From Planctomycetota bacterium (lineage in GTDB: Bacteria; Planctomycetota; UBA1135; GCA-002748355): 46,508 nt of DNA. The position numbers and the translations under genes were made by a program. Location: positions 1 through 46,508 of the forward strand of contig JAGQQW010000015.1 in NCBI GenBank assembly GCA_020426005.1, written 5' to 3'. Positions 35,623 to 42,789 of this stretch are shown here, in pieces. The first letter of the stretch is position 1. Each line of letters begins with the position of its first letter. The notes under the pieces were generated by a model. It was not told the DNA's origin. It saw only the letters and a list, made by a program, of their open reading frames with translations, and did not search any database.

Positions 35623-36373
35623 GCTCGTCGACAAGTTGGTCGGCCTCGGGCGAAATGCAGCACGCGTCGAGGTCCTCGAGGTGCCGGGGTCGCTGGGGCG
35701 TCGACACTACGTGCGCAACGGCGAGTCGCTCTCGATCGTCACTCGCGAGTCCCGGCCTCAGAAGACGGAGTTCCTCGACCTCGCCGACTTTGCCGCTGCG
35801 GTCAAGCACTGTCCGGAGCCCGAGGTGCACGTCCATCGGGGAGGCGTCTACGCCTTGACCGATCGAGGGGATCGCTTCGATCGGGTCTCCCTCGAGCTCG
35901 AGGAAACGCGCCGAATGGGCGCCTTGCGGAGTCTCTCGACAGGTTGGTCGGGCTCGCCGAAGCAGGCGATGCTGGTCCTGCGAAAGGAGTTCTACGGCAC
36001 AGGCGTCGAGCCGGTGATCCAGGCGCTTTCGCGCATCGACTTCAAGCGAACCAGCTCCGGCAAGTCGCACGTCGAGCACGGCAGAGAGAGCCTCGGGCGC
36101 AGCGTCGAGGCCAGCGTCCAACAAGCCGACGCGGTCCCCGAGTCCTTCGTGATCCGCCTGCCGTCGATCTGGGACACGATCGGGCTGCGCAGCATTGGGA
36201 TCGAGCTCGAGTGTCAGCTCTTCATCGACGTCGAAGACGAGAAGATCGAGCTGCGCGTGCCCGTCGACGAGCTGGCGCGGGCGTTCACGAACGGACTCGT
36301 GGAAGTCCGCCGTCTGGTCCTCGCAGATCTCGGCGACTTCCAGTGCTCCGTCTACCTCGGAGGTGAGAAGTGA
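35612..36373 (+). CDS. Phage early protein, possibly DUF2303/YfdQ-like
   Basis: The 253-residue protein contains FLDLADFAAAVKHC, GVYALTDRGDRFDRVSLEL, QALSRIDFKRTSSGKSHVEH and ESFVIRLPSIWDTIGL. This order of an opening segment, a short beta unit, 'alsriNFk..' and 'P.fvv.lP.f' recalls DUF2303 (E. coli YfdQ), a prophage early protein of unknown role, but identity cannot be confirmed by eye. It starts 11 bases inside the previous gene, and its stop overlaps the GTG of the next (GTGA). It is probably part of the recombination or replication region. Confidence 0.65.
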   Translation: MLAELVDKLVGLGRNAARVEVLEVPGSLGRRHYVRNGESLSIVTRESRPQKTEFLDLADFAAAVKHCPEPEVHVHRGGVYALTDRGDRFDRVSLELEETRRMGALRSLSTGWSGSPKQAMLVLRKEFYGTGVEPVIQALSRIDFKRTSSGKSHVEHGRESLGRSVEASVQQADAVPESFVIRLPSIWDTIGLRSIGIELECQLFIDVEDEKIELRVPVDELARAFTNGLVEVRRLVLADLGDFQCSVYLGGEK

Positions 36374-36735
36374 GCACCGAGTACGAAGCTTGGTTCGAAA
36401 ACTCGACGATGTCCGTGTGCTGCAAGAAGGTGGTGCGCGAGGAGCGCCGGCGCGTCGCGCTGATCCTCGAGGCAATGGCGCTCGTCGAGGAAACGAGCAT
36501 CGGGTATGCCGCTCCTCACGGGAAGAGCGCGCACATGCAGGCGCTCGCGGTTCTACGCGAGGCGTTGCGGGCGACGCTCGTGGGCGACTCGATCGACGAG
36601 TTCTGCGTCGAGAGCGAGATCGAGGATGGGGCTCGCCGGGCCATCGACGCAAAGCTGCCCGGGCCCGCGCGGGTCCTCGATGTGCCCGGCGAGATCGTGA
36701 ACCTCAACGAGCCGGCCCCCGGCGCGTCCTCTTAG
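36370..36735 (+). CDS. Phage early protein, not recognised
   Basis: The 121-residue, mostly helical and acidic protein has a GTG start overlapping the upstream stop codon (GTGA) behind an AGGTGAG site. It has two cysteines in SVCCKKVV and helices such as RRVALILEAMALVEETS and HMQALAVLREALRATLVG. No known domain is visible. Its place between the DUF2303-like and RusA genes suggests a DNA-metabolism accessory, which is context inference only. Confidence 0.65.
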   Translation: MSTEYEAWFENSTMSVCCKKVVREERRRVALILEAMALVEETSIGYAAPHGKSAHMQALAVLREALRATLVGDSIDEFCVESEIEDGARRAIDAKLPGPARVLDVPGEIVNLNEPAPGASS

Positions 36736-36748
36736 GGACCTCGGACCC

Positions 36749-37189
36749 ATGCAGAGGGGAGGACACACGCGCAGCTTCGCGTTCGAGGTCGACTTCGTGC
36801 CGAACTCGTCGAAGAACCGCAAGCGCATCGCTTGGAAGCAGCAGCGGGTTTGCCCCCTGTGCAAGCGAGGAACGCCGTACATCAAGACCGAGAAGCACGT
36901 CACGTCGGAGATGGAGGCCATCGGCTATCTCGCGCAGGCAGCCCGGGCTCCGCTCTTCGCGGACGACGAGCTCGCGATGGACGTCAAGATCCACGTGCCG
37001 CGCCAGCGCACGCGAATCGAACTCGTGTCGCTCGGACCGCGACCGCCGAAGCGGATCGCATCGGGGCGACAGAAGGACACCGACAACACGCTGTCGACGA
37101 TCTGCGACGCGCTTAACAAGGTCGTCTATCGAGACGACTCGCAGATCCGACGGCATTGCATCGAGCGCTTTCCGGAGGGCTTCGAATGA
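36749..37189 (+). CDS. rusA: RusA-type Holliday junction resolvase
   Basis: The 146-residue protein carries the RusA signature near its C-terminus: RQKDTDNTLSTICDALNKVV followed by YRDDSQI. This supplies the catalytic aspartates (D-x-D-N and DD) that bind Mg2+ at four-way junctions. The N-terminal half has an insertion with two CxxC-like cysteines (CPLCKRG) and the usual FEVDFVPNSSKNRKR entry, in which 'P..K.R' replaces the common 'G.P.PK.RPR'. RusA enzymes cut Holliday junctions and are frequent in lambdoid and other phages. Its end overlaps the next gene by four bases (ATGA). Confidence 0.88.
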   Translation: MQRGGHTRSFAFEVDFVPNSSKNRKRIAWKQQRVCPLCKRGTPYIKTEKHVTSEMEAIGYLAQAARAPLFADDELAMDVKIHVPRQRTRIELVSLGPRPPKRIASGRQKDTDNTLSTICDALNKVVYRDDSQIRRHCIERFPEGFE

Positions 37190-38265
37190 CATCCTGGGTC
37201 AAGCTCGACACCGGGTTCTGGGAGAACCCCAAGGTCTGGAAGGCCGGTCTCGACGGCGGGATCGTCTTCCAGCTCATCCTGTGTGACAACTACCGGGGCA
37301 AGCACCAAGGCACTGTCCCAGGCGTGTCCGAGGCGAGCCTCTTCATGAAGCTGGCGGCGTACGGGTTCACGCTCGAGCGAGCTCAAGCGGCTCTCGAGGC
37401 CTGCTTCGAGAGCGGTCTGCTCGAGCGCGGCTTCGACGGCGACATCGTCATCCCTGGCTTCGAAAACTGGAACGGACGCCCGTCGGAGGGGCCCCAGGCA
37501 GCGCACGACGCGGAGTGCGGTCAGTGCGGACGCACGTTCGTCCCGTCGAGGAAGGGGCACACGTGGTGTTCCGAGAAGTGTCGCTACGCGGCGAAAGCAC
37601 GGACTGCCGATGCAGCCAGTGCTCCGGACCAATCAGCAGAAGAGAGCCCGCGAGACGAGGGCGCCCGCGAAGACCTCGCGAGTTGCCCGCGAGCTGCCCG
37701 CCAAACCACGCGAGTGCCCGCGAGTGCCCGCGAACGCCCGCCAAACCCCGCGAGTGCCCGCGGCGGCGGGATTGCCCGCGGAGACCCGCGGAATCCGCGG
37801 GAGAGTCAGAGTCAGAGTCAGAAAGTACCTGACCCTGACCCTGACCTGAACGGCGGTACAACCCGGTACGCCAGTACCCTGGCCCCGCTGGCGCATGGAC
37901 AGCCACCGACGCGCCGGCTGGCTGCCACCCGTCCTGGCCCCGGTCACCAGCCGCTGGCTGCGGACGGGTCCGCTGGCGGATCCGAGGGGCTGCCGCCGGA
38001 GGTCGCCGCGCTCGACAACCGCATGAGGGTGCTCGGCATCTTCAACGACGACGAGCGCCTCCAGCGCGCGACGGTGCTGGCTTCCGAGGGCATGAGCGTC
38101 GAAGACTTCGACCTGCTCTTCACGCACGCGCAGTTCGGGAAGCATCCGCTGCGCCTGCTCGCGAGCTTCCTCCGGAGAGGCGACTACGGATGGCGTGACG
38201 ACCTCGCGGATGCCATGCGCCGACGAGGGCGTCTTGCGCCTTCCAAGACCGAACGGAGCGCCTGA
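37186..38265 (+). CDS. Phage replication initiator-like protein (winged-helix plus zinc finger)
   Basis: The 359-residue protein begins with a winged-helix-like region (about 1-95). It has the pattern of phage replisome organisers: SWVKLDTGFWENPKVWKAG, FMKLAAYGFTLERAQAALEA, VIPGFENWNG. A short zinc finger follows (CGQCGRTFVPSRKGHTWCSE then KC, about 112-133). Next is a long Arg/Pro/Ala linker with SQSQSQ and PDPDPD tracts, and a C-terminal helical domain (about 265-350; FNDDERLQRATVLASEGMSV), which may be the helicase-loader contact. In phages, such proteins bind the origin and load the helicase. The gene overlaps both neighbours (ATGA upstream, TGATG downstream). The DNA of the linker is strongly repetitive. 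Confidence 0.7.
   Translation: MTSWVKLDTGFWENPKVWKAGLDGGIVFQLILCDNYRGKHQGTVPGVSEASLFMKLAAYGFTLERAQAALEACFESGLLERGFDGDIVIPGFENWNGRPSEGPQAAHDAECGQCGRTFVPSRKGHTWCSEKCRYAAKARTADAASAPDQSAEESPRDEGAREDLASCPRAARQTTRVPASARERPPNPASARGGGIARGDPRNPRESQSQSQKVPDPDPDLNGGTTRYASTLAPLAHGQPPTRRLAATRPGPGHQPLAADGSAGGSEGLPPEVAALDNRMRVLGIFNDDERLQRATVLASEGMSVEDFDLLFTHAQFGKHPLRLLASFLRRGDYGWRDDLADAMRRRGRLAPSKTERSA
37680..37852 (+). repeat. Degenerate tandem repeats inside the replication gene
   Basis: Three repeat types follow each other: about eight imperfect units around GCCCGCGAGT (37680-37790), then AGAGTC repeated three times (37800-37820), then CCCTGA-type units repeated three times (37830-37850). All are in the linker between the zinc finger and the C-terminal domain. 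Phage replication origins often lie inside the initiator gene as direct repeats, so this could be the origin (inference); simple slippage is the alternative. Confidence 0.6.
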
Positions 38266-38615
38266 TGCCAATCGTCACGAAGACCATCGGGAAGAATCCT
38301 CAGAAGGCGCGGAGCGAGCCAGCTCGCATCGAGTGGGACGGTGTGCCTCCACATCACTTCCTCGACCCGAAAGCGAAGAACGGCGTCAGGCGAGTTGCCA
38401 GCACGATCCGTGACGAGGCGGCGCTTCGACGACGCGACTTCCGAGAGTCATTCACCGAGGCCCTTCGAGTGGCCATCGCGGACCGTTACAGCGCGTGTGT
38501 GCGATATCGAGATACCAACCCTGCGACGGGCCGACCGTGGCAGATCGAAGACGTGCCCGCCGATTATCGCGGGCTTGTCGACTTTGGTGCCGCGTGCGCG
38601 CTAGACGCCCATTAA
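38265..38615 (+). CDS. Small phage protein, not recognised
   Basis: The 116-residue protein's ATG overlaps the stop codon of the replication gene by one base (TGATG), so it is in the same operon. It has a basic N-terminus (KTIGKNPQKARSEPARIEW) and a helical middle (FRESFTEALRVAIADRYSAC) with YRDTNPATGRPWQIEDVPA after it. No known fold is evident. It ends the early operon and overlaps the convergent membrane-protein gene by 15 bases. Confidence 0.6.
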   Translation: MPIVTKTIGKNPQKARSEPARIEWDGVPPHHFLDPKAKNGVRRVASTIRDEAALRRRDFRESFTEALRVAIADRYSACVRYRDTNPATGRPWQIEDVPADYRGLVDFGAACALDAH

Positions 38616-38885
38616 CAACACGAGCACAACGAGAGTGCCACCCAGCACAACGGTCAGGATGCACCCGATCGCGGCGCGCCCCATGCCTCTAGCGAACCCG
38701 CGCGCCGCGCAGAGGCGTGCACTTCCGATCGCTGATATCAGCAATGCAAACGCCGCAATGGCGTACGCGATCGTCTGGCTGCGGTGCGCCGCTGGAACAA
38801 GAGGAAGAAGCACGCCACACGATACGAGGCCGATGGCCCCGCCACAGATGGCTCCGAAGATCGCGTCACGGCGCGGGGTTTTCAT
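38601..38885 (-). CDS. Small three-helix membrane protein of the element
   Basis: The 94-residue product has hydrophobic helices at AIFGAICGGAIGLVSCGVLL, TIAYAIAAFALLISAIGSA and AAIGCILTVVLGGTLVVLVL, with a short basic N-terminus. It is the first of three minus-strand genes inside the otherwise plus-strand element. Small membrane proteins in this position can be superinfection-exclusion or holin-like factors, but nothing in the sequence decides this. No Shine-Dalgarno site precedes ATG 38885. Confidence 0.55.
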   Translation of the reverse strand: MKTPRRDAIFGAICGGAIGLVSCGVLLPLVPAAHRSQTIAYAIAAFALLISAIGSARLCAARGFARGMGRAAIGCILTVVLGGTLVVLVLLMGV

Positions 38886-38932
38886 CAGCGACGTGGTGTC
38901 CGACCTTGGGAAGTCATCGCGTTACGTGCGCA

Positions 38933-39424
38933 TCAACTCACAAGTTCCAGGCTGGTCTGCAGATCCTGCGCAGGCGCAGCACCGATGGATGAACCGGCGA
39001 GGCGATGCTCGACCACGGAGGTGAAATCTGACGCAGACGGCTCGGCAATCGAGTCGAACACCTGCTGGACGTCGCGCCAGCAGAGCATGATCATCGCGAC
39101 GACGTGCCGCTCTAACGTACGAGCCGGAATCTGCTGATAGTCCGACAGCAGGCTCTGTGTTGGGACGTACGCGTTCGCTCCGATCCCGAGTAGTCGCTCC
39201 TGATCGTCGTAATCGAGCACGAGAACGTCATCCAGCTCGTAGGCTTCGTCAACCAATCGGTCCTGCCCATCGAGGTCAGGCCAAAGCATCGCGACGTACG
39301 CGGACCGGACGTGAGTGCCTTCGCTGTCGCGAATGCCCTCGAATCGCATGCTTGCATTCACCCCACGACCCGAATCGTCACTCGTGATTCGGATCGAGAA
39401 GGTCAAAGTGAAACCTTGCGCCAT
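38933..39424 (-). CDS. Small protein with a DUF2283-like segment
   Basis: The 163-residue protein has a central stretch (YVAMLWPDLDGQDRLVDEAY, continuing ELDDVLVLDYDDQERLLGIG) that follows the DUF2283 pattern 'a.yi.l.........e.dd.vvlDyD..grlvGIei'. In known cases DUF2283 proteins are about 70 residues and often sit next to DUF4258-type proteins as a suspected toxin-antitoxin pair. Here an extra N-terminal strand region (MAQGFTLTFSIRITSDD) and a C-terminal helical part enlarge it. It begins 22 bases inside the upstream partner gene, so the two are translated together. The call is tentative. Confidence 0.55.
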   Translation of the reverse strand: MAQGFTLTFSIRITSDDSGRGVNASMRFEGIRDSEGTHVRSAYVAMLWPDLDGQDRLVDEAYELDDVLVLDYDDQERLLGIGANAYVPTQSLLSDYQQIPARTLERHVVAMIMLCWRDVQQVFDSIAEPSASDFTSVVEHRLAGSSIGAAPAQDLQTSLELVS

Positions 39425-39792
39425 GGAAGGGGCTTCCTCTTTCCCGGACTGATGTTCTCGACGTAGATCGTCTTGCCTTCGTAACGAAGCCAGACGGTTG
39501 CCTCCACCCGGCTATTGGGCAACTGGATCGATACTGTACGCTTCACGAGATCGCCGCCACGCGTCGGGAAACGCCGTTGGGTCGTATCATCATAGTGAAT
39601 CGTAGGCGATTTGATCTCGTCCGTGACCTGGTCGATCTGTGCTCCGCGGCGGATGTAGTATTCGTACAAGCGTCGACATCCGTTCGAGTCTTTCGTCGGT
39701 GCCCAGCGCACGATGACATCAGGTCCGGTCGGTGCGATTCGCTTCGCGAGAAATCGAACTTGCGCTCCTTCGGCGCGCTCATTACGTTCCAT
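39403..39792 (-). CDS. Small beta-rich protein, partner of the DUF2283-like gene
   Basis: The 129-residue protein starts at ATG 39792 behind a strong AGGAGG site. It contains RRLYEYYIRRGAQIDQVTDE, TIHYDDTTQRRFPTRGGDLV and VEATVWLRYEGKTIYVENIS. The general order (helix with Y/R residues, then strands ending 'G..i.V.n') is compatible with DUF4258-like small proteins that pair with DUF2283, but I cannot confirm this by eye. The 22-base overlap with the next gene indicates a two-gene unit with its own promoter, read against the surrounding element genes, as is usual for accessory (moron) cassettes. Confidence 0.5.
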   Translation of the reverse strand: MERNERAEGAQVRFLAKRIAPTGPDVIVRWAPTKDSNGCRRLYEYYIRRGAQIDQVTDEIKSPTIHYDDTTQRRFPTRGGDLVKRTVSIQLPNSRVEATVWLRYEGKTIYVENISPGKRKPLPWRKVSL

Positions 39793-39840
39793 TCAGGCCT
39801 CCTAGGCCGCTGCGCTCTCTTCATGTTCCAAAGAGAATTC

Positions 39841-39872
39841 CGAGCCTCGACGGCTGCAACCGTCGGGGCTCG
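39841..39872. terminator. Strong hairpin between cassette and structural module
   Basis: A 13-bp stem (39841-39853 with 39860-39872, one T-G wobble) closes a 6-base loop CTGCAA. It is not followed by a clear T-run on either strand, so intrinsic termination is probable but not certain. The 303 bases from 39793 to 40095 hold no supportable gene. Confidence 0.5.
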
Positions 39873-40095
39873 CTTCGTATTGAGGCGCGATCACCGTTGA
39901 CCACCGCCCCCCCTTATCTCCCGTGGGCGAATTTGCTCGCGGCAACGTGTCCCGGCAACAGAAAGCCGATTTTTTCGACTGGGCGCTGATCGGCTCGCGC
40001 AATGGGTCGCCGGCTTGACGGACGTGCGGCGCGGATGCGAAACTCTGCAGCGGCCCTCTCCAAGCCTTCGACGTGCGCGACCCGCGGAGCCCCGC

Positions 40096-42300
40096 ATGCG
40101 CGCACCACCGACAGTCAAGGTCGTTGCCGACCGCCCATCCACGCCGCACAACGTGTGGCGTTGCTTCTATCCGATCGACTTCGGCGATCCTCTCAAGAGC
40201 TATCGCCTGAAGGGCACTTCGCCCACGGGTGAGGAGCTCGTTGGCTGCATCGGACCCGTCGAAGCGCCGAACCTGCCGAGGATCGGCATTCCGTTCCGGC
40301 CGCTGCTGCTGCGGGGGCTCACGTGCGGCATCGAGACGATCCACCTCGAGCTGGAGATTGATCCCGACGAAGCGGGTCCGATGCCGGCCGCCGATCCGCG
40401 CATCGCAGGATCGGGCTTCTACTTCGGCGATGCTCTTTGGCACGCGACGAAGTTTTCGGAGGTGCGGAAGTCTCCGCTCGAGCGGATCTTGCGATTCGAG
40501 GGCATCCTCCCGTTCGCTACCGGCAACAAGGCGGCACCCGCATACGGCTTCTGCGACTTCTACCTGACAGAGGGCACGCCGTTGGTTCGCTGGGTGCTTC
40601 GCGTGCAGGGCACGATGGGCGGTGCGAACAACCCCGTCGAGGCAGCTCGCACGCTGCATACTCCGGGGTCGTTCGAGATGCCGATGATCGCGCTGCGCGT
40701 GCCCAAGGGCGTCGGTGTCTGTGCCGTGAACTGCATCGAACGCGGCGGCGGCGAGATCCTCGACCTCGACGAGGACGGCGACTCGGATGTCGTGGTCCTG
40801 CAGGGACCGCAGCTCATCGGGCCGGCGACGCCAATGATCTTCGAGGGCTTCTTCGAAGTCGGCGCCGATCGCGAGGCCGCCAAGCACCAGAAGGTCGGCG
40901 CGCACTACCTCGCTCCCACGCGCGAGGTAATGGCTGCCGCCATGCCTCCGTTCGGGTCGGTCGGACCGCAGGTCGATCGGGCACACCGCTTCTCTGATCC
41001 AGTCACCGACGAGCAGCTCGCTCGATTGAAGTTCGTTGCGCGTGGAGGACACCTCAACGTCTTCAGCCGTCCCGCGAACCCGCTGTGTGTCGACACGTAT
41101 CCGGGCCGCTCGGGCGGGCAGGGCGATTTCGGTATCCACTCGGCATCCGTGATCTTCGGGGGGCCGATCGAGCAACCGCAGAACCTCCACGCGTTGCTGT
41201 GGTCCGTGAAGTGGGACGCAGGGCGCAACTCGCACTGGCGGTATCCCGACGGCACGTGCGTCAACCACGAGCTCCATCCGCACGGCGTCTTCCGCACGCA
41301 GGAGCCGCATCCTCGCGAATCGATCAGCCCCGATCGCTTCGGCCTCAAGGAAGGCGACGTTCTGTATCGCGCTGGCGGGATGATTCCGCGAGATCTCCAG
41401 CACCACTCGATCAACGCGTTGACGACGAGCTACCTGCTGACGGGCGAGCCGTGGTTGCGTGATCTGATCGAAGACGAGGTCGCGGCCTATCTATGCGAAC
41501 GACTCGCCGAGGAACGCCTCGACGAGAACGGCTACCCGGAGGCCGGTCCGGAGCTCGACGCGATTCGGTCGTTCCGATCCGAGCACTCGATGGCGATGGC
41601 CTACGCGTGCACCGGCGACAAGCGCATCCCGCTGCGGTTCGCGCAGCGCGTGCACGTCTACGACAAGCTCGACTACGCGCTCCGGTCGGCGAAGAACGCG
41701 AAGCTCATCGACGACTTCACGCCGATGATCACGGCGGCGGCGGAACTCAAGCCAGCGACGGTGATGATCGAACCGCCCGACGATCGAGCGCTGCCCGGCA
41801 AGTACTTCTCGCCCGACTGGCAATACACACTGGGTGCCCAAGGCATGGTCTTGATGCCCGACATCATCCGCGGTGACGCCGATGCGACGGCGGCCGTGCC
41901 GCTCGAGCTGCTCGAGGGCTTCGAGCGAGGAGTTGCAGCGTGCCTCACGCGCTTCGTGAGCAAGGCGCTGATCGACGGTGACGTGCATCGCGTCGTCAAG
42001 GCGATCGAGTGGCCGTACAACTCGAACAGCATCGCACCGGCGACGCGGTTCATGGACAACGTCGCGGTCTCGGACCAACCAAACGAGGGGCCGTGGACCT
42101 ACTGCGAGTGCAACTGGGCTGCGGACTGGTGCACCACGGCGCTCGAGCTCGTCGCAAAGGGCCGCTTCGGTGAAGTGAAGTTCGCGAACTACGACCCGCA
42201 CGCGGTGTATCTCGCGGAGCAGGCACTCAAGGACTCAATGCGCAAGCTCGACGCGGTCAAGCCTCGGCAGGACCACGAGCGCATGCGCTGGATCATCTGA
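40096..42300 (+). CDS. Large phage-type protein resembling PcRGLX/YetA-like glycan-active proteins
   Basis: From ATG 40096 (GGAG site six bases upstream) the product is 734 residues; a TTG at 40015 would add 27 residues that do not look like protein. The N-terminal half is beta-rich and contains FYLTEGTPLVRWVLRVQG followed by GGANNP. This lines up with FYITDYRDMPFMTIKLVIG and GADNP of the host lipoprotein at 6188. The C-terminal half is helical, with HHSINALTTSYLLTGEPW and YFSPDWQYTLGAQGMVL, again matching EHASVDLLFDHYTVTGDHW and FFAPWQHAAVAIGF. There is no signal peptide. It heads the plus-strand structural module and may be a tail-associated or secreted glycan-binding or -degrading protein. 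Catalysis is unproven. Confidence 0.7.
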   Translation: MRAPPTVKVVADRPSTPHNVWRCFYPIDFGDPLKSYRLKGTSPTGEELVGCIGPVEAPNLPRIGIPFRPLLLRGLTCGIETIHLELEIDPDEAGPMPAADPRIAGSGFYFGDALWHATKFSEVRKSPLERILRFEGILPFATGNKAAPAYGFCDFYLTEGTPLVRWVLRVQGTMGGANNPVEAARTLHTPGSFEMPMIALRVPKGVGVCAVNCIERGGGEILDLDEDGDSDVVVLQGPQLIGPATPMIFEGFFEVGADREAAKHQKVGAHYLAPTREVMAAAMPPFGSVGPQVDRAHRFSDPVTDEQLARLKFVARGGHLNVFSRPANPLCVDTYPGRSGGQGDFGIHSASVIFGGPIEQPQNLHALLWSVKWDAGRNSHWRYPDGTCVNHELHPHGVFRTQEPHPRESISPDRFGLKEGDVLYRAGGMIPRDLQHHSINALTTSYLLTGEPWLRDLIEDEVAAYLCERLAEERLDENGYPEAGPELDAIRSFRSEHSMAMAYACTGDKRIPLRFAQRVHVYDKLDYALRSAKNAKLIDDFTPMITAAAELKPATVMIEPPDDRALPGKYFSPDWQYTLGAQGMVLMPDIIRGDADATAAVPLELLEGFERGVAACLTRFVSKALIDGDVHRVVKAIEWPYNSNSIAPATRFMDNVAVSDQPNEGPWTYCECNWAADWCTTALELVAKGRFGEVKFANYDPHAVYLAEQALKDSMRKLDAVKPRQDHERMRWII

Positions 42301-42317
42301 ACGAAGGGGAGTGACAC

Positions 42318-42788
42318 ATGGCTGTCTATAAGAACGGAGCTGCATCCGGAGTCTTCGGCGAACTCGGCTGGCCCGACACGTCGGGTGCTCAGCTCGGCGC
42401 GCGATGCGCGTTGCTGACGCCGAGCTACGACTACGACGCGACGAAACCGACGACGCACCTCACGTGGGGGCAAGTGAAGGCCTCAGAGATCGCTCTCGGC
42501 GGTGGCTATACCGTGTCGGGGGGCATCGCCGTGCCGACCCGCACGATCCAGTCGATCGACGCCGACAAGACGGCATGGGCGAATGGCGGCCAGATCGACT
42601 TCGGCACGATTCCGACAGGTCGTCAGATTCGCTTCGCGCTCTACATCGAGAGCACTGTCGATGCCGCTCGCGTGTGGGGGATTAAGGACCTGCGACCGTT
42701 CAACGGTGGCCAGGACATCGTTGGCGACGGCGGCACGTTGGTCCTGAACCACATCGACGGTCACATCTTCGGCTACATGTGGACGTGA
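42318..42788 (+). CDS. Phage virion-type beta protein (tail or decoration protein family)
   Basis: The 156-residue protein starts behind GGGGAGTG. It has the layout of a common small virion protein: a short N-terminal strand, CALLTPSYDYDATKPTTHLT ('vaLlts.y.pd...h.t'), a segment on emergence of new strands (VKASEIALGGGYTVSGGIAV, compare 'evsgtgYtaGG'), DKTAWANGGQIDFGTIPTG, and a last strand pair (RFALYIE; GGTLVLNHIDGHIFGYMWT). Such proteins are placed among tail or head-decoration genes in many phages, although their biochemical role is not settled. It sits 17 bases after the PcRGLX-like gene and immediately before its larger companion, which makes this a structural module. Confidence 0.75.
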   Translation: MAVYKNGAASGVFGELGWPDTSGAQLGARCALLTPSYDYDATKPTTHLTWGQVKASEIALGGGYTVSGGIAVPTRTIQSIDADKTAWANGGQIDFGTIPTGRQIRFALYIESTVDAARVWGIKDLRPFNGGQDIVGDGGTLVLNHIDGHIFGYMWT

Positions 42789-42789
42789 T

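Noticed and set aside
37680..37852. CRISPR array
   Set aside because: Units are 6-10 bases, imperfect, contiguous and inside a coding linker; there are no spacers.
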